Source: Aestuariivivens marinum
GTDB taxonomy: Bacteria; Bacteroidota; Bacteroidia; Flavobacteriales; Flavobacteriaceae
Length of the DNA stretch: 64,000 nucleotides
Reading direction: 5' to 3'
Assembly (NCBI RefSeq): GCF_022662175.1
Contig: NZ_JAKMCR010000001.1
Span: forward strand, 558,001-622,000
The notes under the pieces were generated by a model. The model was not told where the DNA came from and ran no database searches. It was given only the letters and a program-made list of their open reading frames with translations. Below, in pieces: positions 1-7,668 of the stretch. The position numbers and the translations under genes were made by a program. How positions within the stretch are numbered: position 1 is the stretch's first letter; every line of letters starts with the position of its first letter.

Positions 1-1034
1 ATTCTTCCTCTAGCATCAGGTCCTATATCCAATAATAAATTCCCACCCGTACTTACAATGTTTACCAATGTTAACACCAACGCTTTAGGAGAATTATAGT
101 CCTGTGCATCTTCGTTGCGATTATACCCAAATGAAAATCCCATACCGCGACATTCTTCCCAAGGCTTATCAAATTCGGGCGTTTCCGCTTCATATTCTGT
201 GGTAAAGTAACCTCCATGATGTTTTCTAATGCCCTTTCCCCATCTGTCATTAATAACAATGCTATCTTTTACATTGGATTCATTGAACAGCCAAGCTAAA
301 AGTTCCTTAGATTTCCATTTATCATCTTCCATATCCCACTCACCATCAGCCCATAATATATCTGGATTGTATTTAGTTACCAGATCTTTTACTTGGGGAA
401 TAAAATGTTCATCCACAAAACGTTCCTTGTCATTTTGCCACCACGGATGGTACCATTCATAAAGTGAATAATATAAGCCCATTTTTACATTGGTTTTCTT
501 AACAGCTGTAGTTAATTCTCCTACTAAATCCCTTTTGGGCCCAACATCCATACTATTCCATGCAAACCCCCTGTCATTAGCCTGTTCGTTGGGCCAAAGA
601 GTGTATCCGTCGTGGTGTTTAGAAGTTAATACAATATATTTTGCTCCCGCCTTTTTAAAAAGTTGCGCCCAATCATCAGGTTTAAACAAATCGGCTTTAA
701 ACATTTTACCAAATTCATAATAACTAAAATGGGGCCCATAGGTTTTTTTGTGATAAGCCGTTACTTCATCTCCATTAAAGTTGCCATTACCAAAAAGGGA
801 TTTGCTTTGCATCCAATACTGATACCACTCTGAGTATGTCCCTTTAGGTGACCACGCTGGTACAGAATAAGGTCCCCAATGGATAAATATCCCAAACTTA
901 GCATTCTCGAACCAACTTGGTATTGGTCTTGAATCTAAAGACTCCCATGTTGGCTCATAAGCTTTATTTTGCGCCCCGCATAAAAAAACACTTATTGATA
1001 GGGCCAGAAAGACAATATATTGATAGTATTTCAT
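1..1034 (-). CDS. alpha-L-fucosidase, GH29 (C-terminus cut by window edge)
   Basis: Reading the minus strand from the ATG at 1034 gives 344 codons with no stop before the left edge. Residues 1 to about 22 form a Sec-type signal peptide, so the enzyme is probably exported. Typical GH29 features follow: a first barrel strand with FGIFIHWGPYSVPAW (about 48-61), the SKHHDGY motif (138-144), and ILWADGEWD, in which Asp230 is the expected catalytic nucleophile. GH29 enzymes release terminal alpha-L-fucose from glycans by a retaining mechanism. The acid/base residue and any C-terminal beta domain cannot be judged because the last part is missing. An algal or host fucan/glycan substrate is inference only. 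Confidence 0.93.
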   Translation of the reverse strand, partial: MKYYQYIVFLALSISVFLCGAQNKAYEPTWESLDSRPIPSWFENAKFGIFIHWGPYSVPAWSPKGTYSEWYQYWMQSKSLFGNGNFNGDEVTAYHKKTYGPHFSYYEFGKMFKADLFKPDDWAQLFKKAGAKYIVLTSKHHDGYTLWPNEQANDRGFAWNSMDVGPKRDLVGELTTAVKKTNVKMGLYYSLYEWYHPWWQNDKERFVDEHFIPQVKDLVTKYNPDILWADGEWDMEDDKWKSKELLAWLFNESNVKDSIVINDRWGKGIRKHHGGYFTTEYEAETPEFDKPWEECRGMGFSFGYNRNEDAQDYNSPKALVLTLVNIVSTGGNLLLDIGPDARGR

Positions 1035-1299
1035 TTAATTATTTATTGTTAACAGATTCTTTTACCATAATTGATTAATAAAACAAAGCATTGACCTTAA
1101 ATTCAAAAATCAGCAAAAAACACTTTAAAGGAATCTTTAAATAAAGTTCCTTTACAAACTTAAGTTTACAATACCTAATTTACTACTATTTATAAAACTA
1201 AAATATATACTTTTTTTGCCTGGTAAGTCCTTTATAAGCTTATTAGAGCAATATTTAATTGTATAACAGATAAAAACCTAAGCTTTAAATACAATTACA
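1035..1299. other. AT-rich intergenic region with one bulged hairpin
   Basis: No gene is seen here. It holds the upstream region of the minus-strand fucosidase gene and of the small plus-strand ORF at 1300. The only clear structure is an imperfect inverted repeat at 1127-1153 (AAAGGAA-t-CTTT, loop AAAT, AAAGTTCCTTT: 11 pairs with a one-base bulge). It lies about 95 bp upstream of the fucosidase start and could be an operator. I see no convincing TAnnTTTG box on either strand. Confidence 0.4.
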
Positions 1300-1422
1300 A
1301 TGAAAAATATTACAAATTTTTTAGTAAGTGCAAAAAAAGTATTAGTTCTAGTCTGTTTATTAGTAGCGACCTATCACTTCTATATATACATTTGTAATGT
1401 AGTTAAGATTATTTTGAGTTAG
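1300..1422 (+). CDS. small single-span membrane protein (40 aa), hypothetical
   Basis: An ATG at 1300 opens a 40-residue frame ending in TAG at 1420-1422. The product has a lysine-containing N-terminus (MKNITNFLVSAKK), one hydrophobic segment of about 20 residues (VLVLVCLLVATYHFYIYI) and a short hydrophobic tail. I recognise no family. Two things favour a real gene: the start lies in an A-rich stretch, as is usual in this phylum, and a clear intrinsic terminator follows at 1463-1501 on the same strand, which would otherwise have nothing to terminate. The small size keeps confidence low. The alternative is a short non-coding RNA ending at the same terminator. Confidence 0.4.
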   Translation: MKNITNFLVSAKKVLVLVCLLVATYHFYIYICNVVKIILS

Positions 1423-1462
1423 TCACATAATTTAGTCGAAAGATGATTATTTATGTAGTTTA

Positions 1463-1501
1463 CTAGGGGCTTAGATTGAATTCTTTGCCCCTAGGTTTTT
1501 T
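1463..1501 (+). terminator. intrinsic terminator after the small ORF
   Basis: The perfect 8-bp stem CTAGGGGC/GCCCCTAG (1463-1470 and 1487-1494) encloses a 16-nt loop and is followed by G and a run of T. It ends transcription coming from the left on the plus strand and insulates yicC. Confidence 0.75.
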
Positions 1502-1688
1502 AGTAGCATTTCATTATTCCAATTTTTCTATCCAAAAGAAAGCAATTTGTCTCTTAAAATACTTTGATACAAAACCCCATTTTTTGATAGTCATTTTATA
1601 ATTGGCTATTTCGTCCCAACACTTACAGTATTGGTCTATATTATTTTTCTATTATGTCTTTGGAAATTTTCAAATGAAAAAATTCATG

Positions 1689-1696
1689 TACTTTTG
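1689..1696 (+). promoter_or_regulatory. -7 promoter box of the yicC operon
   Basis: TACTTTTG matches the Bacteroidota housekeeping -7 consensus TAnnTTTG. It lies 21 nt before the ATG at 1718. A start upstream of this box would place the promoter inside the coding region, which supports the shorter yicC start. No TTTG at the ideal -33 spacing is seen. Confidence 0.6.
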
Positions 1697-1717
1697 CATA
1701 ACTTAAATCATCCGTCT

Positions 1718-2575
1718 ATGATACATTCTATGACAGGTTATGGAAAATCTGTACTGCAATTACCAACTAAAAAGTTAACCATAGAGCTTAAGTCACTTAA
1801 TAGTAAGAACCTTGATATAAACTCACGAATGCCCTCTATCTATAGAGAAAAAGAATTAGCGATTAGAAAATTGCTTGCTAATGAACTGTTACGTGGTAAA
1901 ATAGATTTTTCCATTTATGTTGAAACTACTGCCGAAGACACCTCAACTCAAATAAACACTCCTGTTGTTAAGCAGTACATACAACAACTAAGTCAAGTTG
2001 TTAATGGTGACGATATTGAGCTTCTTAAAATGGCCGTTCGATTTCCAGATGCATTAAATACAGTACGTGAGGAGATTAATGAAAATGAATGGCAACTGAT
2101 TGAAGCTGAAATCAAAAAAGCCATCGATGACTTAAATGACCACCGATTGGATGAAGGTAAGGTTTTGGAGTCCGATTTTAGAAATAGGGTAAATACTATT
2201 GACACCATACTAGAAGAGGTTGTTAAAATGGATCCAGAGCGTGTTCAGGGAGTTAGGGAGCGACTACATAAAAGTGTTGAAGAATTAAAAGACAAGTTTG
2301 ACGAAAACCGCTTTGAGCAGGAACTTATTTTTTATATTGAAAAATTGGACATTACAGAAGAAAAAGTGCGCTTAAAAAACCATTTAAATTATTTTATAGA
2401 GTGCTTAAACTCCAGTGACTCCAACGGTAAAAAGTTAGGGTTTATTAGTCAGGAAATAGGTCGGGAAATTAACACCATTGGCTCTAAAAGCAATTATGCC
2501 CCCATGCAGCAATTGGTGGTTCAAATGAAGGATGAGCTCGAAAAAATAAAGGAACAATTATTGAATGTTCTTTAA
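1718..2575 (+). CDS. yicC: YicC/YloC family endoribonuclease
   Basis: The 285-residue protein opens with MIHSMTGYGK, the hallmark N-terminus of the YicC family. Its C-terminal domain (DUF1732) contains EEKVRLKNHLNYF and GKKLGFISQEIGREINT. The frame stays open further upstream, but the family alignment and the -7 box at 1689 favour the start at 1718. YicC proteins are reported to be endoribonucleases acting in RNA turnover and stress responses. The gene is followed 35 bp later by gmk and then nadD on the same strand, an arrangement seen in other flavobacteria and probably one operon. Length and motifs are normal for the family. Confidence 0.93.
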   Translation: MIHSMTGYGKSVLQLPTKKLTIELKSLNSKNLDINSRMPSIYREKELAIRKLLANELLRGKIDFSIYVETTAEDTSTQINTPVVKQYIQQLSQVVNGDDIELLKMAVRFPDALNTVREEINENEWQLIEAEIKKAIDDLNDHRLDEGKVLESDFRNRVNTIDTILEEVVKMDPERVQGVRERLHKSVEELKDKFDENRFEQELIFYIEKLDITEEKVRLKNHLNYFIECLNSSDSNGKKLGFISQEIGREINTIGSKSNYAPMQQLVVQMKDELEKIKEQLLNVL

Positions 2576-2610
2576 GTAATAACTTCTCAAGTATAAAATT
2601 TAAATCTTTA

Positions 2611-3198
2611 GTGGAAAGCAACAGTTCTAAAAAAGGTAAACTAATTGTGTTTTCAGCTCCTTCTGGTTCTGGAAAAACAACTATTGTAAGGCATTTATTG
2701 GGTATAGACCACTTAAATTTAGAGTTCTCTATATCGGCAACTTCCCGTGCCAAACGAGGTGAGGAAATAGATGGAAAGGATTATTATTTTCTATCTGCTG
2801 AGGAATTTAAAAACAAAATAAAGAAAGAGGATTTTCTAGAATGGGAAGAAGTATATCGTGATAACTTTTACGGTACTTTGAAAACTGAGGTTGAACGTAT
2901 TTGGGCCAAGGGCAAACATGTTATTTTTGATATTGACGTTTCTGGCGGATTACGTATTAAACGTAAATTCCCAGAACAGACCATTGCCGTTTTTGTAAAA
3001 CCCCCAAGCATAGACGAGCTTAAAATACGCTTAAAAAAACGTAAGACCGAGAGTGAAGACAAAATAAACATGCGCGTTGCCAAAGCTTCAGCCGAACTGG
3101 CCACAGCACCTTTATTTGACGTGATTATTGAAAACGACAACCTAGAGAAAGCACTTCAAGAGGCTGAAACACTAATAGGTGATTTTGTAAATTCTTAA
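2611..3198 (+). CDS. gmk: guanylate kinase
   Basis: This 195-residue cytosolic enzyme phosphorylates GMP to GDP with ATP. The P-loop is APSGSGKTT (Ala16-Thr24), followed by the GMP-binding region with SATSRAKRGEEIDGKDYYF and EWEEVYRDNFYGT. The start is a GTG, and no ATG is available before the P-loop. It sits 35 bp after yicC and 10 bp before nadD, so it is probably co-transcribed with both. Length is normal and no active-site residue appears to be missing. Confidence 0.96.
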   Translation: MESNSSKKGKLIVFSAPSGSGKTTIVRHLLGIDHLNLEFSISATSRAKRGEEIDGKDYYFLSAEEFKNKIKKEDFLEWEEVYRDNFYGTLKTEVERIWAKGKHVIFDIDVSGGLRIKRKFPEQTIAVFVKPPSIDELKIRLKKRKTESEDKINMRVAKASAELATAPLFDVIIENDNLEKALQEAETLIGDFVNS

Positions 3199-3208
3199 AT
3201 TTCTGTAA

Positions 3209-3787
3209 ATGAAAGTTGGTTTATTTTTTGGCTCGTTTAACCCCATACATGTGGGCCATTTAGTGATTGCAAACCACATGGTAGAATACAGTGATTTAGA
3301 TCAGGTTTGGTTTGTGGTGACACCGCAAAGTCCCTTTAAAAAGAAAAGCAGTTTGCTAAACAATTACCAACGCTTGGAAATGGTATACCGTGCCACACAA
3401 GATTATACAAAACTTAAACCTAGCGATATTGAATTTAATCTAACCCAACCCAACTACACCATCAATACACTGGTACATTTACAGGAAAAATATCCAGATT
3501 ACACCTTTGCCTTAATTATGGGTGAGGATAATTTAAAGAGTTTCCATAAATGGAAAAACTTTGAGCTTATTTTAGAAGAGTACCATTTATATGTGTACCC
3601 CCGAATTTCTAAAGATACAACTGAAAGCCAATTTCACCAACACGATAAAGTACATTTTATTGATGCCCCCATCATGGAAATCTCCTCTACATTTATACGC
3701 CAATCCATTAAAGCAGGAAAACTTGTTAAACCCATGCTACCAGATCATGTTTGGTCGTATTTGGATGAAATGAATTTTTATAAATAA
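3209..3787 (+). CDS. nadD: nicotinate-nucleotide adenylyltransferase
   Basis: This 192-residue enzyme of NAD synthesis joins nicotinate mononucleotide to AMP. The nucleotidyltransferase signature GSFNPIHVGH is near the N-terminus (His14 and His17 form the HxGH motif), and the C-terminal ISSTFIRQSIK matches the family's second motif. The ATG at 3209 lies 10 bp after gmk, consistent with a yicC-gmk-nadD operon. A bidirectional terminator follows, and the next gene is convergent. Confidence 0.96.
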   Translation: MKVGLFFGSFNPIHVGHLVIANHMVEYSDLDQVWFVVTPQSPFKKKSSLLNNYQRLEMVYRATQDYTKLKPSDIEFNLTQPNYTINTLVHLQEKYPDYTFALIMGEDNLKSFHKWKNFELILEEYHLYVYPRISKDTTESQFHQHDKVHFIDAPIMEISSTFIRQSIKAGKLVKPMLPDHVWSYLDEMNFYK

Positions 3788-3814
3788 GCTTCACCGTTTT
3801 AGCTTTTGATTATA

Positions 3815-3852
3815 TAAAAAACCGCTTAAAGCATGACACTTTAAACGGCTTT
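3815..3852. terminator. bidirectional terminator between nadD and the convergent lipoprotein gene
   Basis: The inverted repeat CCGCTTAAAG (3822-3831) / CTTTAAACGG (3839-3848) has one mismatch and a 7-nt loop. On the minus strand it is followed by six T, making a good terminator for the lipoprotein gene. On the plus strand only a short CTTTT follows, so it is weaker for nadD. Confidence 0.75.
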
Positions 3853-3879
3853 TCAACTAAATAACCAACCAAAATATGT

Positions 3880-4815
3880 TTAACTTCTTGTGTTTTCCCT
3901 TGGATTAGGTACTTTATCTTTTCTGGGCTTACGCATCTTACCTGTTGATCCGGTATTGGTATCGCCTTTTGTTTTAGCAGTTTTTAAATACTGTATATAG
4001 CCTCTACCTGTAAATTCGTATACTGTCTCAGATGCCGGGTGGAACAACTCTATCTTAGCATCATTTATAACGCTTAATTCAAAATATTCATTGTCAAAAT
4101 AATCATAATCTAATGTTAAAGTTTTTAGGTACATATTGTTCGTTACATCACCTACACTATAAATACCCGTATAATCCCATATTAAATTGGCTGGTTCCCT
4201 ACCAAAATCATCTTGCGAACTTCTAAATTCGGAGTCATTACCTCCAGCCAAAAACTGTAAATAGTTTTCATTATCAAACTCATTTAAGACTCCAAACTCA
4301 CTGGTATAAGTCTTTTCCCAAGCTTCGTACTCCTGCAGGAAATAATGAATGTTATCGTAGAATACAAAATCGTAATCGAAGTTACTACGTTGGTAACCCT
4401 CTAAAAAGTAAGAGGTATCATTATTAGGGTTATACAACTCTATGGTATTGTTATCTATTTGATACACATCAAAAGTTTCAAATCCGTCAATATCGTGATG
4501 CACATCTAAAATCATATCATAGGCATTATATTCCCCTACATCAATACCAAAGCCATTTCCGGTATCTCCCAATCCAACTATATTATTATTGGCATATAGT
4601 ATGCCATTTCTAAATGAAATGGTGAACGCCTTTTGTAAGAACGGGGTTTCGCCATAGCCAATTGTTCTACTTATATCGACATACCACAATTCATGTGAAG
4701 TTAGTAATTGATGAATCGAAATTCCTGGATCATCTTCAACAATCACTTCAGTATAACATGAGGTAAACAAGGTTGCTATTAACGATAGGCTTAAGAGTAA
4801 TTTTGCAGTCTTCAT
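3880..4815 (-). CDS. hypothetical lipoprotein next to nadD
   Basis: I chose the ATG at 4815 because it gives a clean lipoprotein signal (MKTAKLLLSLSLIATLFTSC, lipid Cys20). A longer frame begins 17 codons upstream. The mature 290-residue part is rich in Asp, Tyr, Phe and Asn. It has repeated short aromatic stretches, for example LWYVDISRTIGYGE, LIWDYTGIYSVGD and TLTLDYDYFDNEYFELSV, that read like beta strands, and it ends in a basic, Pro- and Lys-rich tail. I recognise no enzymatic motif. Relatives beside nadD in flavobacteria may, from memory, carry an adenylyltransferase name by neighbourhood; nothing here supports that activity. Likely location is the envelope. Confidence 0.8.
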   Translation of the reverse strand: MKTAKLLLSLSLIATLFTSCYTEVIVEDDPGISIHQLLTSHELWYVDISRTIGYGETPFLQKAFTISFRNGILYANNNIVGLGDTGNGFGIDVGEYNAYDMILDVHHDIDGFETFDVYQIDNNTIELYNPNNDTSYFLEGYQRSNFDYDFVFYDNIHYFLQEYEAWEKTYTSEFGVLNEFDNENYLQFLAGGNDSEFRSSQDDFGREPANLIWDYTGIYSVGDVTNNMYLKTLTLDYDYFDNEYFELSVINDAKIELFHPASETVYEFTGRGYIQYLKTAKTKGDTNTGSTGKMRKPRKDKVPNPRENTRS

Positions 4816-4916
4816 AATCAAACATTTTGTGAGTTTCTGTTTAAGCAATTCCAAAACACGTGCCAAAAATTAATTTAAGTATAAATCATAACTTCAACCA
4901 TAAGCATTATTTTGCT

Positions 4917-4924
4917 TATTTTTG
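4917..4924 (+). promoter_or_regulatory. -7 promoter box for the gpsA-like gene
   Basis: TATTTTTG matches TAnnTTTG and lies 22 nt before the ATG at 4947, the same spacing seen at several other genes in this window. A TTG codon at 4938 is in frame, but the ATG is the better start. Confidence 0.6.
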
Positions 4925-4946
4925 AATTTAACAATCCTTGTTTTAT

Positions 4947-5948
4947 ATGGAAAACTCCTTAAAGTATGCTGTTTTCGGGGCAGGTAGTTGGGCTACTGCC
5001 ATAGTAAAAATGTTATGCGAAAATTTAAATGAAGTGGGATGGTACATGCGCAGTGCATATACCAAAGAACATCTATTAAAGGAACAGCATAATCCTAATT
5101 ACTTGAGTTCGGTTGAATTTCATTTGGAACAGCTAAAGCTAAGCAACAACATTAACGAGATAGCCAACTATGCCGATGTATTAATTTTTGTAATTCCTTC
5201 AGCCTTTATTTACAGTGAACTTAAAAAGCTTGATGCAGACATTTCCAACAAAACAATAGTATCGGCAGTTAAAGGAATTGTTCCTGAAAGTGGATTATTG
5301 GTAGGCGAACATTTTAACAAAACCTACAATATCCCATTCGAGAATATTGCCGTGGTAGCTGGACCATGCCATGCCGAAGAAGTTGCTTTAGAACGCTTAT
5401 CGTACCTTACCATTTCCTGTGCTGACGCAAATAAGGCAAAGGCAATAGCTAAAAACTTATCTAGTGATTATATAAAAACTAAAATTAGTGATGACATTAT
5501 AGGTGTGGAATATGCCGTAATGCTCAAAAACATCTATGCCATTGCAGCAGGAATAGCTCATGGGTTAGGTTATGGCGATAATTTCCAGAGTGTGCTAATG
5601 AGTAATTCCATTAGGGAAATGAAACGTTTTATTAAAAAAATGCACAAAATAAAGCGTAACATCAATAACTCGGCCTATTTAGGGGATTTATTGGTTACGG
5701 GTTACTCTACTTTTTCAAGAAACCGTATGTTTGGCAATATGATTGGTAAAGGGTATACCGTAAAAAGCGCCATGATGGAAATGAATATGGTTGCTGAAGG
5801 CTATTATGCTACAAAAAGCGCCCATTTACTTAACCAAAAAAATATTAATAAAACGAAACTCCCTATTATTAATGCCGTTTATGGCATTCTTTATGAAAAC
5901 AAAAACCCTAAAAAAGTATTTAAAAAACTAACTGAAAAATTGGATTAA
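4947..5948 (+). CDS. gpsA: NAD(P)H-dependent glycerol-3-phosphate dehydrogenase
   Basis: The 333-residue protein has an N-terminal Rossmann fold with AVFGAGSWATA (the GxGxxA nucleotide-binding motif), the family segment SAVKGIVPESG, and the catalytic lysine in YAVMLKNIYAIAAG, followed by SRNRMFGNMIGKG. The usual GPS-F-A-E segment appears as AGPCHAEEVA. GpsA reduces dihydroxyacetone phosphate to sn-glycerol 3-phosphate, the backbone for phospholipids. The next gene starts 3 bp after the stop, suggesting co-transcription. Confidence 0.88.
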   Translation: MENSLKYAVFGAGSWATAIVKMLCENLNEVGWYMRSAYTKEHLLKEQHNPNYLSSVEFHLEQLKLSNNINEIANYADVLIFVIPSAFIYSELKKLDADISNKTIVSAVKGIVPESGLLVGEHFNKTYNIPFENIAVVAGPCHAEEVALERLSYLTISCADANKAKAIAKNLSSDYIKTKISDDIIGVEYAVMLKNIYAIAAGIAHGLGYGDNFQSVLMSNSIREMKRFIKKMHKIKRNINNSAYLGDLLVTGYSTFSRNRMFGNMIGKGYTVKSAMMEMNMVAEGYYATKSAHLLNQKNINKTKLPIINAVYGILYENKNPKKVFKKLTEKLD

Positions 5949-5951
5949 CCT

Positions 5952-7172
5952 ATGAGGTTTGGTCTCTTTAGCATTTTTTTACTTATTACACTATTAAGTT
6001 GTAACTCAAAGAAAACTATTGAGCTAAATGTTATAGCAGGGCCAATAGATGCCAAGGTAAATGGTTCTATTTTGGAAGGTGCATCAGTGTTAAATGATTC
6101 AAGTCGATTTGTTTGGGGTGGCAGTGTGGTTAAAGGTGATGACAACAAATACCACATGCTTTACAGTACTTGGGAATGTGGCGATTCGCTTCCTGCTTTT
6201 GGCCAATCTTGGGTACTACATTCCAAAATTGCTTATGCCGTTTCCGATTATCCCGACAGGGATTTTAAATTTCAAAAAATGGTTTTAGAAGGCAAGGCGT
6301 TAACAGGAGATTCTCTAGCTTGGGATGCACAGATGGTACACAATCCGCATATTAAAAAGTTTAACAATACATACTATCTTTACTTCATAGGTTCTCGTGA
6401 TCCGGGAATACAAGCAGAAGGTTCTCCAGGCTATAACCTAAGCAAGCGGGACCGTGTGCAGCAAAATCAGAAAATAGGCGTTATTGCTTTCGACGATTTT
6501 AATCAATTAATCACTGGAAATTTTAAGCGTCCTGAAGCACCTTTGCTATCGCCTCGAACTCGAGTTAAACCTAATAATATTGTAAATCCTTCGCCCGAAG
6601 GCACCATAACCAAACCCGACAATATTATTGTGGTTAATCCTTCAGTTGTTCAACGTCCATCCGATGGCAAATACTTGCTGTATTTTAAAGGTAATATATA
6701 CATCCCCAATTGGCGCGGCGTGCATGGAGTAGCCATATCTGATAGCCCAACAGGCCCGTTTGTTCCATTAGATAATTATGTTTTCGACATAAAGATGGAC
6801 GATGGTTCTATAGCTTCAGCAGAAGATCCCTATGTGTGGTACCACAACTTGCACCAAAAATTCTATGCGGTTTTTAAAGACTTTACAGGGCGCATTACAG
6901 ATGATGAACCTGCGTTGGCGATTTTAGAGTCGGTTGATGGTATCGTTTGGTCTAAACCTGAAAAGCCATTGTTTATGAAAAAGGAAGTAGTGCTTAAATT
7001 AGGCGACACCATAAAGGTTAAGAACTTAGAGCGCCCACAGTTATTATTTGATAATGATGGCTTTCCAACCACCCTATACTGTGCTTCTGCTTTGGTAAAT
7101 GTGGGCAACCTTAAGAATGGTAGTACGTTTAATGTGCAAATACCTCTTAAACCCCAACAAAATAAAAAATAA
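5952..7172 (+). CDS. GH43-like five-bladed beta-propeller lipoprotein
   Basis: The 406-residue protein has a lipoprotein signal (MRFGLFSIFLLITLLSC, lipid Cys17). It then shows the blade-like pattern of glycoside-hydrolase propellers: FVWGGSVVKGDDNKYHMLYS, AQMVHNPHIKKFNNTYYLYF, VNPSVVQRPSDGKYLLYFKG, ASAEDPYVWYHNLHQKFYAV and NLERPQLLFDNDGFPTTLYC. The repeated alternation of acidic residues and N-P/E-D-P motifs resembles families GH43 and GH117. I cannot assign a substrate. It follows gpsA by 3 bp. Surface glycan degradation fits the nearby GH29 gene, but that link is inference. Confidence 0.72.
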   Translation: MRFGLFSIFLLITLLSCNSKKTIELNVIAGPIDAKVNGSILEGASVLNDSSRFVWGGSVVKGDDNKYHMLYSTWECGDSLPAFGQSWVLHSKIAYAVSDYPDRDFKFQKMVLEGKALTGDSLAWDAQMVHNPHIKKFNNTYYLYFIGSRDPGIQAEGSPGYNLSKRDRVQQNQKIGVIAFDDFNQLITGNFKRPEAPLLSPRTRVKPNNIVNPSPEGTITKPDNIIVVNPSVVQRPSDGKYLLYFKGNIYIPNWRGVHGVAISDSPTGPFVPLDNYVFDIKMDDGSIASAEDPYVWYHNLHQKFYAVFKDFTGRITDDEPALAILESVDGIVWSKPEKPLFMKKEVVLKLGDTIKVKNLERPQLLFDNDGFPTTLYCASALVNVGNLKNGSTFNVQIPLKPQQNKK

Positions 7173-7183
7173 TCTCTGATTTA

Positions 7184-7579
7184 CTATTTAACCAAGACTC
7201 CTTTTTCTGTCATTAAGGGTATAGACTGTAACGCTTTGATGTTAATGGTGTTTTTTCTAAACAAGTAAGTTTTGTCGAACATTCGATTACCTTCAAAAAA
7301 AGAAACTTTAAAGGTATTATTAAGTGCAAACAATTCCTCCTGCATGAGTTCAATTTTGGCATAACTCTTTTTGGGCAATACATCGATACGCTTTCTAAAT
7401 ACCGAAGTGGTTTTATCTTGGGAATAGCCACTGGTAACGATAATGACCATCTCTAAATCAACCTCTTTATCATTAATAATATAGGCATTCCAATCATATG
7501 TGTTATAGATGTTGTTAAACTCATTCACTACAGCAACAAAAACGCCTTCAACTTTAGGAATTTCAATATCCTTTTTCAT
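7184..7579 (-). CDS. conserved 131-aa cytoplasmic protein of unknown function
   Basis: This is a soluble, mixed-charge protein with no signal peptide or membrane segment. Recognisable blocks are WNAYIINDKEVDLEMVIIV, LPKKSYAKIELMQEELF, FKVSFFEGNRMFDKTYLF and NINIKALQSIPLMTEKGVL, which look like alternating beta strands. I know similar short proteins from flavobacteria but no function. Some database copies may carry a phenylalanyl-tRNA synthetase label, which the sequence does not support. The gene is divergent from the dehydratase gene at 7669 across an intergenic region with a strong dyad. Confidence 0.75.
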   Translation of the reverse strand: MKKDIEIPKVEGVFVAVVNEFNNIYNTYDWNAYIINDKEVDLEMVIIVTSGYSQDKTTSVFRKRIDVLPKKSYAKIELMQEELFALNNTFKVSFFEGNRMFDKTYLFRKNTINIKALQSIPLMTEKGVLVK

Positions 7580-7615
7580 TAAACATAAATTATAAGCTTC
7601 AAAAATAATTCATTT

Positions 7616-7646
7616 CAATATTATAAAGGTTATCTTTATAATATTG
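7616..7646. promoter_or_regulatory. perfect 13-bp inverted repeat in a divergent intergenic region
   Basis: CAATATTATAAAG (7616-7628) and CTTTATAATATTG (7634-7646) are exact reverse complements separated by GTTAT. The dyad lies 36 bp from the minus-strand start at 7579 and 22 bp before the plus-strand start at 7669, so it could be an operator controlling both genes. There is no T run, so it does not look like a terminator. Confidence 0.5.
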
Positions 7647-7668
7647 ATTATGAAAGCTATATTCTTTT

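Noticed and set aside
229-720. Two plus-strand frames of 76-77 codons
   Set aside because: Both lie antisense to the fucosidase gene, whose motifs are clear.
1631-1717. N-terminal extension of YicC
   Set aside because: It would contain the -7 box at 1689, and the family begins at MIHSMTGYGK.
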